From: [Enterobacter] lignolyticus SCF1
GTDB taxonomy: Bacteria > Pseudomonadota > Gammaproteobacteria > Enterobacterales > Enterobacteriaceae
Reading direction: 5' to 3'
Length of the DNA: 64,000 bases
Assembly: GCF_000164865.1 (NCBI RefSeq)
Contig: NC_014618.1
Location: 4,278,001-4,342,000 of the forward strand
The position numbers were made by a program, and so were the translations under genes. The notes under the pieces are model-generated. The model was not told the origin of the DNA. It saw only the letters and a list, made by a program, of their open reading frames with translations, and ran no database searches. Of this stretch, positions 27,630-35,846 are shown in pieces (positions within the stretch are counted from its first letter, which is position 1; every line of letters begins with the position of its first letter).

Positions 27630-27761
27630 TCAGCCGGCGGCGTGCGAGATGGAGTTGCCCAGATGCTTGACGTCCTCGCCAAAACCACGGAAGGTGTTAC
27701 AGCCAGAAAGTGCGAGACTTGCGATAAAAAAAACAACCAAAAGTTTCAGTAAGCGATTCAT
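27630..27761 (-). CDS. ecnA: Entericidin A, small lipoprotein
   Basis: This 43-aa lipoprotein starts MNRLLKLLVVFFIASLALSGC, in which LSGC is the lipobox, and continues NTFRGFGEDVKHLGNSISHA. It resembles E. coli EcnA in the mature part, with the GFGEDxKHLGNSIS motif. In the known pair EcnA antagonises EcnB. It is followed by ecnB and preceded by efp on the same strand. Confidence 0.92.
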   Translation of the reverse strand: MNRLLKLLVVFFIASLALSGCNTFRGFGEDVKHLGNSISHAAG

Positions 27762-27824
27762 TGTTTCTGCCCTGAAAAGATACCAGCACAGCCAACGCTG
27801 CGCTGGAAATCCTTATAGCATGAA

Positions 27825-28391
27825 TTACTTCACGCGAGAAACATATTCACCAGAGCGGGTGTCAACTTTGATAACTTCGCCGATCTGTACGAACAGCGGA
27901 ACCTTAACCACGGCGCCGGTGCTCAGGGTAGCCGGCTTGCCGCCAGTACCTGCGGTATCGCCTTTCAGGCCTGGATCGGTTTCCACGATTTCCAGCTCAA
28001 CGAAGTTCGGCGGGGTCACGGAAATCGGCTGGCCGTTCCACAGGGTCACGATGCACTCGGCCTGATCCAGCAGCCATTTCGCGTTATCGCCAACGGCTTT
28101 CTCATCAGCAGCCAGCTGTTCGAACGTTTCGTTGTTCATGAAGTGGTAGAACTCGCCGTCGTTGTACAGGAAGGTCAGGTTCATATCCACAACATCTGCG
28201 CCTTCAGCAGAGTCGGTAGATTTAAAGGTTTTCTCTACGCGGGTGCCGGTCAGCAGGCGGCGCAGCTTAACGCGCGCAAATGCCTGGCCTTTACCTGGTT
28301 TAACGAATTCGCTGGCTTCAACCGCGTACGGTTCGCCGTCCATCATGATTTTAAGACCGGCACGAAAATCGTTGCTATAGTAAGTCGCCAT
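27825..28391 (-). CDS. efp: Elongation factor P
   Basis: EF-P relieves ribosome stalling at polyproline runs. The 188-aa protein has domain I with the loop EFVKPGKGQAFAR, where the Lys of PGKG (Lys34) receives beta-lysine from EpmA/EpmB, and two further OB-fold domains. The start at 28391 gives MATYYSNDFRAGLK. A much longer frame continues upstream but reads antisense to epmB and is rejected. It is divergent from epmB, with 40 bp between the starts. Confidence 0.98.
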   Translation of the reverse strand: MATYYSNDFRAGLKIMMDGEPYAVEASEFVKPGKGQAFARVKLRRLLTGTRVEKTFKSTDSAEGADVVDMNLTFLYNDGEFYHFMNNETFEQLAADEKAVGDNAKWLLDQAECIVTLWNGQPISVTPPNFVELEIVETDPGLKGDTAGTGGKPATLSTGAVVKVPLFVQIGEVIKVDTRSGEYVSRVK

Positions 28392-28431
28392 AAGGCCCTC
28401 TGAAATTGTTAACTGGTAGCTAAGCCACAAA

Positions 28432-29460
28432 ATGGCGCATATTGTAACCCTAAATACCCCGTCCAGAGAAGATTGGTTATCGCAACTTGCCGATGTAATC
28501 ACCAGTCCTGATGAACTGCTTCGTCTGTTAGACCTTGAAGCGAATGAAGATTTGCTCGCAGGACGGGAGGCAAAACGCCTCTTCGCCCTGCGCGTTCCCC
28601 GCGCGTTCGTGGCGCGGATGGAAAAAGGCAATCCCAACGATCCGCTGCTAAAACAAGTAATTACATCGCAAGATGAGTTTGTTGCCGCCCCCGGGTTCAG
28701 TACCGATCCGCTGGAGGAACAGCACAGCGTGGTGCCGGGTTTGCTGCACAAATACCTCAATCGCGCGCTGCTGCTGGTCAAAGGCGGCTGCGCGGTAAAT
28801 TGTCGTTATTGCTTCCGCCGCCACTTCCCGTATGCCGAAAATCAGGGCAACAAGCGCAACTGGCAGGTGGCGCTGGCGTATATCGCCGCCCATCCGGAGC
28901 TGGATGAAATCATTTTTTCCGGCGGCGACCCGCTGATGGCCAAAGACCATGAGCTCGACTGGCTCATCAGCGAGCTGGAGGCTATCCCGCATATTAAGCG
29001 TCTGCGCATCCACAGCCGTCTGCCTGTCGTTATCCCGGCGCGTATTACCGGGGCGCTGGCGGAACGTTTCGCCCGCTCGTCGCTGCAAATTCTGCTGGTC
29101 AACCATATCAACCACGCGCAGGAGATTGACGACGACTTCCGGGCGGCGATGAAAACGCTGCGCCAGGCGGGGGTGACGTTATTGAACCAGAGCGTGCTGC
29201 TGCGCGGCGTCAACGATAACGCGCAGACGCTGGCGAATCTCAGCAACGCGCTGTTTGACGCGGGCGTCATGCCCTACTACCTGCACGTGCTGGATAAGGT
29301 CCAGGGCGCGGCGCATTTTATGGTGAGCGATGACGAAGCCCGCACGATCGTACGTGAGCTGCTGACGTTGATATCCGGGTATATGGTGCCGAAACTGGCG
29401 AGAGAGATTGGCGGTGAGCCGAGTAAAACGCCGCTGGACTTGCAGCTGCGGCAGAGCTGA
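28432..29460 (+). CDS. epmB: EF-P lysine 2,3-aminomutase EpmB
   Basis: EpmB is a radical-SAM, PLP-dependent enzyme that turns (S)-alpha-lysine into (R)-beta-lysine for EF-P. The 342-aa protein shows the C-x3-C-x2-C cluster motif in GGCAVNCRYCFRRHFPY (about 118-134) and the aminomutase segment IFSGGDPLMAKD. The start is ATG at 28432. It is divergent from its target gene efp and converges on yjeI. Confidence 0.97.
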   Translation: MAHIVTLNTPSREDWLSQLADVITSPDELLRLLDLEANEDLLAGREAKRLFALRVPRAFVARMEKGNPNDPLLKQVITSQDEFVAAPGFSTDPLEEQHSVVPGLLHKYLNRALLLVKGGCAVNCRYCFRRHFPYAENQGNKRNWQVALAYIAAHPELDEIIFSGGDPLMAKDHELDWLISELEAIPHIKRLRIHSRLPVVIPARITGALAERFARSSLQILLVNHINHAQEIDDDFRAAMKTLRQAGVTLLNQSVLLRGVNDNAQTLANLSNALFDAGVMPYYLHVLDKVQGAAHFMVSDDEARTIVRELLTLISGYMVPKLAREIGGEPSKTPLDLQLRQS

Positions 29461-29468
29461 GAAAGCGA

Positions 29469-29488
29469 CCCTCTCCCACGGGAGAGGG
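29469..29488. repeat. CCCTCTCC/GGAGAGGG palindrome
   Basis: A perfect palindromic stem of 8-9 bp with a tiny loop lies between convergent epmB and yjeI. It resembles the hairpin at 20090-20113, which is also between convergent genes. It is a REP-like repeat or a bidirectional terminator. Confidence 0.55.
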
Positions 29489-29504
29489 CTTCAGCCAGCG
29501 CAAA

Positions 29505-29858
29505 TCAGTTTTTGCACTTATAAACCTGGCCGATCATTTCGCTGTCGGTCGGGACAAAGCTGGAGAGCATTCCCTGAGTCGGGCTGCTTACGCCATAAAT
29601 CACGTTACCGCCCATTTCAGCGGCCTGGTTACGCAGCGCATTCGCCGCGCCACGCATAGAACCGCCCTCTTCACCGTGCTGACCAGAAAGCCAGTTGCTC
29701 TGCTTACCGGTCGCCGTGCCTAACAGCTGGCATTCGCTACCTGGCTTATCTTCTACAAAGCGAACGCTCTGTCCGCCTGCGGTTAATTCATTGCTGGAGC
29801 TGCAACCCGCCAGAAGTAATACGGCACCGACGATCCCTGCACAGACTTTTACGCGCAT
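29505..29858 (-). CDS. yjeI: YjeI family lipoprotein (DUF4156)
   Basis: The 117-aa product begins MRVKVCAGIVGAVLLLAGC, a lipoprotein signal with lipobox LAGC, and continues with the YjeI motifs CQLLGTATGKQSNWLSG and SPTQGMLSSFVP. The start at 29858 avoids an unlikely 11-residue extension. Function is not known. It lies downstream of groEL but beyond the groE terminator. Confidence 0.93.
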   Translation of the reverse strand: MRVKVCAGIVGAVLLLAGCSSSNELTAGGQSVRFVEDKPGSECQLLGTATGKQSNWLSGQHGEEGGSMRGAANALRNQAAEMGGNVIYGVSSPTQGMLSSFVPTDSEMIGQVYKCKN

Positions 29859-29930
29859 GTTATTCCTCGTTATCACCAGGATGGATATCATTATTCTGTT
29901 GAACGTTATACTAGAAAGATGACCAAAAGA

Positions 29931-29965
29931 AAAACCCCCATGACATTATCTGCCACAGGGGTTTC
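29931..29965 (-). terminator. groESL operon terminator
   Basis: On the minus strand AAACCCC and GGGGTTT close a stem around TGTGGCA...TGTCA, which can add further pairs, followed by TTTTTC. It lies 25 bp past the groEL stop. Confidence 0.75.
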
Positions 29966-29989
29966 TTTATCGCTTCACGGGGGCGTGAA

Positions 29990-31633
29990 TTACATCATGC
30001 CGCCCATGCCGCCCATGCCGCCCATACCGGCAGCACCTAAGTCAGGCGCGTCGCCTTTCGGCAGGTCGGTCACCATGCACTCGGTGGTGATCATCAGACC
30101 GGCAACAGAGGCCGCGTACTGCAGCGCAGAACGGGTCACTTTGGTCGGATCCAGGATACCCATGTCGATCATGTTGCCGTATTCTTCGGTCGTCGCGTTG
30201 TAACCGTAGTTACCTTCGCCCGCACGGACGTTGTTCGCAACCACAGACGGCTCTTCGCCGCAGTTCAGAACGATCTGACGCAGCGGAGACTCCATTGCGC
30301 GCAGCGCAACTTTGATACCCACGTTCTGGTCTTCGTTCTGACCTTTCAGGCCAGCGATTTTCGCCGCTACGCGGATCAGCGCAACGCCGCCGCCCGCGAC
30401 CACGCCTTCTTCTACCGCAGCACGTGTTGCGTGCAGGGCATCTTCAACGCGCGCTTTCTTCTCTTTCATTTCAACTTCGGTAGCCGCACCGACTTTGATA
30501 ACCGCAACGCCGCCTGCCAGTTTCGCTACGCGCTCCTGCAGTTTTTCACGGTCGTAATCGGAAGTTGCTTCTTCGATCTGCTGGCGAATCTGAGCCACAC
30601 GGCCCTGAATTGCCGCTTCGTCGCCCACGCCATCGATGATGGTGGTGGTGTCTTTGTTGATCACCACGCGTTTTGCCTGGCCCAGGTCTTCCAGGGTCGC
30701 TTTTTCCAGCTCCATACCGATCTCTTCAGAGATAACGGTACCGCCGGTCAGAGTCGCGATATCCTGCAGCATGGCTTTACGACGGTCGCCGAAGCCCGGC
30801 GCTTTCACCGCAGCCACTTTCACGATGCCGCGCATGGTGTTAACCACCAGCGTCGCCAGCGCTTCGCCTTCAACGTCTTCAGCGATGATAACCAGCGGCT
30901 TGCCGGCTTTCGCTACAGCTTCCAGCACCGGCAGCATTTCGCGGATGTTGGAGATTTTCTTATCAGCCAGCAGGATGAACGGGCTTTCCAGCTCTACGGC
31001 GCCAGTTTCCGGCTTGTTGATGAAGTAAGGAGACAGGTAGCCGCGGTCGAACTGCATACCTTCAACCACGTCCAGCTCGTCCTGCAGGCCGGTACCGTCT
31101 TCAACGGTGATCACGCCTTCTTTACCAACTTTATCCATCGCTTCAGCGATCAGTTTACCGACGGTTTCGTCGGAGTTAGCGGAGATGGTGCCTACCTGAG
31201 CGATAGCTTTGGAGTCAGAGCACGGTACGGACAGCGCTTTCAGCTCTTCAACAGCAGCCTGAACCGCTTTGTCGATACCGCGTTTCAGGTCCATCGGGTT
31301 CATGCCCGCCGCAACGGCCTTCAGGCCTTCGGTGATGATGGACTGAGCCAGTACGGTTGCGGTGGTGGTGCCGTCGCCTGCCGCGTCGTTCGCTTTAGAG
31401 GCAACTTCTTTCACCATCTGCGCGCCCATGTTTTCGAACTTGTCTTCCAGCTCGATTTCACGCGCTACGGAAACACCATCTTTGGTGATGGTCGGTGCAC
31501 CGAAAGATTTATCCAGAACCACGTTACGGCCTTTCGGACCGAGGGTAACTTTCACTGCATCTGCCAGTACGTTCACGCCGCGCAGCATTTTTACACGAGC
31601 GTCGTTACCGAATTTTACGTCTTTAGCTGCCAT
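29990..31633 (-). CDS. groEL: GroEL chaperonin
   Basis: GroEL is the 14-mer ATP-dependent folding chamber that works with GroES. The 547-aa protein shows the ATP-binding GPKGRNVVLDKSFGAP and DGTTTATVL motifs, and the family signature in AAVEEGVVAGGG. It ends in the GGM repeat tail (GGMGGMGGMM), one residue shorter than E. coli. It lies 43 bp downstream of groES in the same operon. Confidence 0.98.
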   Translation of the reverse strand: MAAKDVKFGNDARVKMLRGVNVLADAVKVTLGPKGRNVVLDKSFGAPTITKDGVSVAREIELEDKFENMGAQMVKEVASKANDAAGDGTTTATVLAQSIITEGLKAVAAGMNPMDLKRGIDKAVQAAVEELKALSVPCSDSKAIAQVGTISANSDETVGKLIAEAMDKVGKEGVITVEDGTGLQDELDVVEGMQFDRGYLSPYFINKPETGAVELESPFILLADKKISNIREMLPVLEAVAKAGKPLVIIAEDVEGEALATLVVNTMRGIVKVAAVKAPGFGDRRKAMLQDIATLTGGTVISEEIGMELEKATLEDLGQAKRVVINKDTTTIIDGVGDEAAIQGRVAQIRQQIEEATSDYDREKLQERVAKLAGGVAVIKVGAATEVEMKEKKARVEDALHATRAAVEEGVVAGGGVALIRVAAKIAGLKGQNEDQNVGIKVALRAMESPLRQIVLNCGEEPSVVANNVRAGEGNYGYNATTEEYGNMIDMGILDPTKVTRSALQYAASVAGLMITTECMVTDLPKGDAPDLGAAGMGGMGGMGGMM

Positions 31634-31676
31634 TTTCTCTTTCCCTTAAATTCGTATGTTCAGTGTCGCGCGTGAA

Positions 31677-31970
31677 TTACGCTTCAACAATTGCCAGAAT
31701 GTCGCTTTCGGACATGATCAACACTTCTTCATTGTCGATCTTTTCAGATTTCACGCCGTAGCCGTCGTTGAAAATGACGATATCGCCCACTTTCACGTCC
31801 AGCGGCTGCACAGTACCGTTTTCCAGGATGCGGCCCTTACCGACAGCGATGATTTCGCCACGAGTTGATTTACCTGCTGCAGAACCGGTCAGCACGATGC
31901 CGCCTGCGGATTTGGATTCAACTTCTTTGCGTTTGACGATCACACGATCATGTAACGGACGAATACTCAT
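31677..31970 (-). CDS. groES: GroES co-chaperonin
   Basis: GroES is the seven-subunit lid of GroEL. The 97-aa product starts MSIRPLHDRVIVKRKE. It has the mobile loop ETKSAGGIVL equivalent (ESKSAGGIVLTG, about 19-30). The start at 31970 follows AAGGAG; the longer frame extends into the promoter and is rejected. Confidence 0.98.
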   Translation of the reverse strand: MSIRPLHDRVIVKRKEVESKSAGGIVLTGSAAGKSTRGEIIAVGKGRILENGTVQPLDVKVGDIVIFNDGYGVKSEKIDNEEVLIMSESDILAIVEA

Positions 31971-32050
31971 TGATAGCTCTCCTTTGAGAAAGTCTTTATC
32001 AGTTATGGGTGACGCCGGTCCGCATACGGTTTTCCGGCTAGTGACCTGAG

Positions 32051-32083
32051 AGATGGGGATGGGTATTTTCGCCTTCAAGGGGG
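32051..32083 (-). promoter_or_regulatory. Sigma-32 heat-shock promoter of groESL
   Basis: The minus strand reads CCCCCTTGAAGGC (-35) and then CCCCATCT (-10), with about 14-15 bp between the core elements, matching the sigma-32 consensus CTTGAA...CCCCAT. The leader after it is very close to the E. coli groE leader up to the AAGGAGAGCTATCA before the ATG. Confidence 0.9.
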
Positions 32084-32187
32084 AGACTAAAAAAAAATTT
32101 AGAATCCATCACGCGTCACAAAACGCGGCGGCCGTACGGGGGAAAAGCAATGTGCTACCATGGTTTTTTCCCTATCGGGTGGCTGTG

Positions 32188-33447
32188 ATGAGTGGTTTAA
32201 AACAAGAGCTGGGGCTGACGCAGGGTATCGGGCTGCTGTCGACGTCGCTGCTGGGCACCGGCGTTTTCGCCGTTCCCGCCCTCGGCGCGTTAGTGGCAGG
32301 CGATAACAGCCTGTGGGCGTGGCCGGTGCTGATCGTTCTCGTATTTCCCATCGCCATCGTTTTTGCGCTGCTGGGCCGCCATTTCCCCAGCGCCGGCGGC
32401 GTGGCGCATTTTGTCGGTATGGCGTTCGGCCCCCGGCTGGCGCGGGTGACCGGCTGGCTGTTTTTGTCGGTGATCCCGGTCGGGTTACCCGCCGCGCTGC
32501 ATATCGCCACCGGCTTTAGCCAGGCGCTGTTCGGCTGGCATGACGAGCAGCTGCTGCTGGCGGAGCTCGGCACGCTGGCGATGGTGTGGTGGGTCGGCTC
32601 TCGCGGCGCCAGCACCAGCGCGAACCTGCAAACCCTGGTGGCGATTCTGGTGATGGCGCTTATCGTCGCGCTCTGGTGGGCGGGCGATATTACGCTTGCC
32701 CGCATCCCCTTCCCACCCGTCGCCGCCGTCGACACGTCGCAGCTTTTCGCCGCGCTGTCGGTCATGTTCTGGTGCTTCGTCGGCCTGGAAGCGTTCGCCC
32801 ATATGGCGTCGGAATTCAAACACCCCGAGCGCGACTTCCCGCGGGCGCTGATGATCGGCCTGCTGCTGGCGGGCGCCGTATACTGGGCCTGCACGGTGCT
32901 GGTGCTGCACTTTCACGCCTTCGGCGAGAACGTTGCCGCCGCAACCTCGCTGCCGTCGATCGTGGTCACGCTGTTTGGCGTTAAAGCGCTCTGGATGGCG
33001 AGCGTCGTCGGTTTTCTGGCCTGCTTCGCCAGCCTGAATATCTATATTCAAAGCTTTGCCCGCCTGGTGTGGTCGCAGGCGCAGTACCGCCCGCGCAGCT
33101 ACCTGGCGCAGCTCTCACCGCGTTTAATTCCCCGCAATGCGCTGAACGCGGTGCTCGTCTGCTGCGTGCTCAGCACCCTGTGCATCTATACGCTCAAAAT
33201 CAACCTTGAGGCGCTGATCGTGTACGCCAACGGCATTTTCATCATGATTTATCTGCTGTGCATGCTGGCGGGCTGTCGGCTGCTGAAGGGGCGCTACAGG
33301 GCGCTGGCCGTTATCGGCGGCGCGCTGTGCCTGATGCTGCTGGCGATGGTGGGTTGGAAAAGTCTGTATGCCATTATCATGCTGGCGGCGCTGTGGCTGT
33401 TTTTGCCAAAACGAAAAATAGCTGAAAATCACCGCCAGGCCGGATAA
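32188..33447 (+). CDS. yjeH: YjeH, methionine/branched-chain amino acid exporter
   Basis: The 419-aa APC-superfamily transporter has about 12 hydrophobic helices. E. coli YjeH exports L-methionine and branched-chain amino acids. The start at 32188 (MSGLKQELGLTQGIGLLSTS) is the family start; the longer frame has 45 unrelated residues that overlap the groE promoter. It is divergent from groES and converges on fxsA across a REP sequence. Confidence 0.94.
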   Translation: MSGLKQELGLTQGIGLLSTSLLGTGVFAVPALGALVAGDNSLWAWPVLIVLVFPIAIVFALLGRHFPSAGGVAHFVGMAFGPRLARVTGWLFLSVIPVGLPAALHIATGFSQALFGWHDEQLLLAELGTLAMVWWVGSRGASTSANLQTLVAILVMALIVALWWAGDITLARIPFPPVAAVDTSQLFAALSVMFWCFVGLEAFAHMASEFKHPERDFPRALMIGLLLAGAVYWACTVLVLHFHAFGENVAAATSLPSIVVTLFGVKALWMASVVGFLACFASLNIYIQSFARLVWSQAQYRPRSYLAQLSPRLIPRNALNAVLVCCVLSTLCIYTLKINLEALIVYANGIFIMIYLLCMLAGCRLLKGRYRALAVIGGALCLMLLAMVGWKSLYAIIMLAALWLFLPKRKIAENHRQAG

Positions 33448-33468
33448 GCGTTAGCGCCATCCGGCCTG
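33436..33468. repeat. REP element between yjeH and fxsA
   Basis: CAGGCCGGAT and ATCCGGCCTG arms surround AAGCG...GCGCC, which is the classic enterobacterial REP/BIME palindrome. It sits in the 37-bp gap between convergent genes, where such elements are usual. Confidence 0.85.
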
Positions 33469-33484
33469 CAAATCGACAAAACCA

Positions 33485-33961
33485 TTAATCGCGGCGATCG
33501 TCTTTATGGTCCAGGCGATCGCGCTCCTCGTCTTTACGTTGAAACTCACCGTCAAAGGTGTCTCCGCCGCCGGTTCCGGCGCTAAAACCGCCGCCCGGCG
33601 TCCGGGAAAAGCGCAGGTGCGGCATCAGCTTCAGCGTCAGGTGTTTCTGCACCGGCGGCAACAGCAGCAGCAGGCCGAGGAAGTCGGTGAAAAAGCCGGG
33701 CACCACCAGCAGCAAACCGGCAATAATCAGCGACACGCTTTTGATCATCTCCGCCGCCGGGCTTTCGCCCGCCTGCATTTTTTGCTGCATCAGCACAAAG
33801 TTTTTGAATCCCTGATTGCGCACCAGTGACATGCCGATGACCGAGCTCAGGATAACCAAAATCAGGGTCAGCAGGACGCCCAGCACATGCGCAACCTGAA
33901 TGAAGATAGAGATCTCAATGTAGACATACAAAAAGATGACAATAAAAGGTATCCAGCGCAC
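33485..33961 (-). CDS. fxsA: FxsA membrane protein
   Basis: FxsA relieves F-plasmid exclusion of phage T7 when overproduced; its normal role is unclear. The 158-aa protein has hydrophobic helices at about 3-25, 30-48 and 75-105, and a charged Gly-rich tail ending DRLDHKDDRRD. It is transcribed away from aspA. Confidence 0.95.
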   Translation of the reverse strand: MRWIPFIVIFLYVYIEISIFIQVAHVLGVLLTLILVILSSVIGMSLVRNQGFKNFVLMQQKMQAGESPAAEMIKSVSLIIAGLLLVVPGFFTDFLGLLLLLPPVQKHLTLKLMPHLRFSRTPGGGFSAGTGGGDTFDGEFQRKDEERDRLDHKDDRRD

Positions 33962-34092
33962 TGGCTTCTCCTGTAAAAACAGCCGCCAGGGGCGTCTGTG
34001 GTCATGATGTTGCGAATCGCATGGTCAAGAAATGGAGATGAAATCTCGCTTTTCAATCCATTCGACACTTTTTCCCAGAGAATTATTTATGC

Positions 34093-34108
34093 GGTGACAC
34101 ATTTCACA
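34093..34108 (+). promoter_or_regulatory. Candidate CRP site upstream of aspA
   Basis: GGTGACACATTTCACA matches the CRP consensus TGTGA-N6-TCACA at nine of ten key bases. It lies about 75 bp before a plausible TATTAT -10 at 34168-34173. In E. coli aspA is CRP-activated. An imperfect FNR-like GTGATCCAGATTAC follows at 34144 but its spacing is poor. Nothing else stands out in this 333-bp gap. Confidence 0.55.
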
Positions 34109-34294
34109 GATTAATAATTCTGATACAAATCCTCGCCCTTTAAGTGATCCAGATTACTGCAATTCGCTATTATCAGCATATGATCATTGGTACCGGGCCG
34201 ATTAAGGAGATAATCGTCGGTCAGAAAACGCACAAAACCGTACTCATTCTGTGTGTTTGGTGAATTCATTGGCAGCTTGAAAAAGAAGGTTCAC

Positions 34295-35731
34295 ATGTTA
34301 AACAACATTCGTATCGAAGAAGACTTGTTGGGCACCAGGGAAGTTCCAGCGGACGCGTACTACGGTGTCCACACTCTGAGAGCGATTGAAAACTTCTACA
34401 TCAGCAACAGCAAAATCAGCGACATTCCTGAGTTTGTCCGTGGCATGGTGATGGTGAAAAAGGCCGCGGCGCTGGCGAACAGGGAACTGCAGACCATTCC
34501 AAAGAACGTGGCTAACGCTATTATCGCCGCCTGTGACGAAGTGCTTAACAACGGCAAATGCATGGACCAGTTCCCGGTAGACGTCTACCAGGGCGGCGCC
34601 GGTACCTCCGTAAACATGAATACCAACGAAGTGTTGGCCAACATTGGTCTGGAGCTGATGGGTCACCAGAAAGGTGAATATCAGTATCTGAACCCGAACG
34701 ACCACGTCAACAAATGCCAGTCCACTAACGACGCCTACCCGACCGGTTTCCGTATCGCGGTATACGCCTCTGTGGTCAAACTGGTGGATGCTATTAACCA
34801 GCTGGGCGACGGCTTCCAGCGTAAAGCGGTTGAATTCCAGGACATCCTGAAAATGGGCCGTACCCAGCTGCAGGATGCGGTGCCGATGACCCTCGGCCAG
34901 GAATTCCACGCGTTCAACGTCCTGCTCAACGAAGAGACCCGCAACCTGCTGCGCACTTCCGAGCTGCTGCTGGAAGTGAACCTGGGCGCGACCGCCATCG
35001 GTACTCGCCTGAACACGCCTGACGGCTATCAGCACCTGGCGGTACAGAAACTGGCGGAAGTCAGCTCCCTGCCGGTTATCCCGGCGGAAGACCTGATTGA
35101 AGCGACCTCCGACTGCGGCGCCTACGTGATGGTGCACAGCGCCCTCAAGCGCCTGGCGGTGAAACTGTCCAAAATCTGTAACGACCTGCGTCTGCTCTCC
35201 TCCGGCCCGCGCGCTGGCCTGAACGAAATCAACCTGCCGGAACTGCAGGCCGGTTCGTCCATCATGCCGGCTAAAGTGAACCCGGTCGTACCGGAAGTCG
35301 TCAACCAGGTATGCTTTAAAGTTATCGGCAACGACACTACCGTCACCATGGCGTCTGAAGCAGGCCAGCTGCAGCTGAACGTGATGGAGCCGGTCATCGG
35401 CCAGGCGATGTTTGAATCTATTCACATCCTGACCAACGCCTGCTATAACCTGCTGGAGAAATGCATCAACGGTATTACCGCCAACAAAGCGGTGTGCGAA
35501 GGCTATGTCTACAACTCCATCGGTATCGTCACCTATCTCAACCCGTTCATCGGCCACCACAATGGCGATATCGTGGGCAAGATTTGTGCGGAAACCGGTA
35601 AGAGCGTACGTGAAGTCGTGCTGGAACGCGGCCTGCTGACCGAAGCGGAGCTGGACGACATCTTTTCGCCGCAGAACCTGATGCACCCGGCGTATAAAGC
35701 TAAGCGTTACACCGATGAAAGCGAACAATAA
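34295..35731 (+). CDS. aspA: Aspartate ammonia-lyase
   Basis: AspA converts aspartate to fumarate and ammonia, feeding fumarate to the fumarate reductase encoded upstream during anaerobic growth. The 478-aa tetrameric enzyme has the superfamily signature GSSIMPAKVNP (about 318-328) and the TSTND-like QSTNDAYPTGFR segment. The start at 34295 (MLNNIRIEEDLLGT) matches the family; the longer frame adds 14 residues. A strong terminator follows, then dcuA. Confidence 0.98.
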   Translation: MLNNIRIEEDLLGTREVPADAYYGVHTLRAIENFYISNSKISDIPEFVRGMVMVKKAAALANRELQTIPKNVANAIIAACDEVLNNGKCMDQFPVDVYQGGAGTSVNMNTNEVLANIGLELMGHQKGEYQYLNPNDHVNKCQSTNDAYPTGFRIAVYASVVKLVDAINQLGDGFQRKAVEFQDILKMGRTQLQDAVPMTLGQEFHAFNVLLNEETRNLLRTSELLLEVNLGATAIGTRLNTPDGYQHLAVQKLAEVSSLPVIPAEDLIEATSDCGAYVMVHSALKRLAVKLSKICNDLRLLSSGPRAGLNEINLPELQAGSSIMPAKVNPVVPEVVNQVCFKVIGNDTTVTMASEAGQLQLNVMEPVIGQAMFESIHILTNACYNLLEKCINGITANKAVCEGYVYNSIGIVTYLNPFIGHHNGDIVGKICAETGKSVREVVLERGLLTEAELDDIFSPQNLMHPAYKAKRYTDESEQ

Positions 35732-35750
35732 TAGTTCGGGTTAAAGTTGT

Positions 35751-35782
35751 AAAAGGCACGTCAGCAGTGGCGTGCCTTTTTT
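35751..35782 (+). terminator. Terminator between aspA and dcuA
   Basis: AAAAGGCACG and CGTGCCTTTT form a perfect 10-bp stem with a 10-base loop and trailing T residues, 20 bp after the aspA stop. Confidence 0.9.
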
Positions 35783-35846
35783 ACTTTTATTGGATACCGA
35801 AACACAACATTTAATTATCCAAAAATCAACAATCAAGGAAGCAGTT

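Noticed and set aside
28392..28781. N-terminal extension of efp to 28781
   Set aside because: The extension is antisense to epmB, and EF-P from all relatives starts at MATYYSNDF.
30431..31675. A 414-codon open frame antisense to groEL
   Set aside because: It is composed of shadow codons of groEL, with no recognisable domain and no start signal.
34144..34157. FNR site before aspA (GTGATCCAGATTAC)
   Set aside because: Only about seven of ten key bases match and the centre is about 30 bp before the likely start, not the usual 41.
34298..35728. A 476-codon open frame antisense to aspA
   Set aside because: It is the exact shadow of a highly conserved enzyme, with Val/Phe/His/Arg-rich composition and no ribosome-binding site; such frames follow from codon bias.
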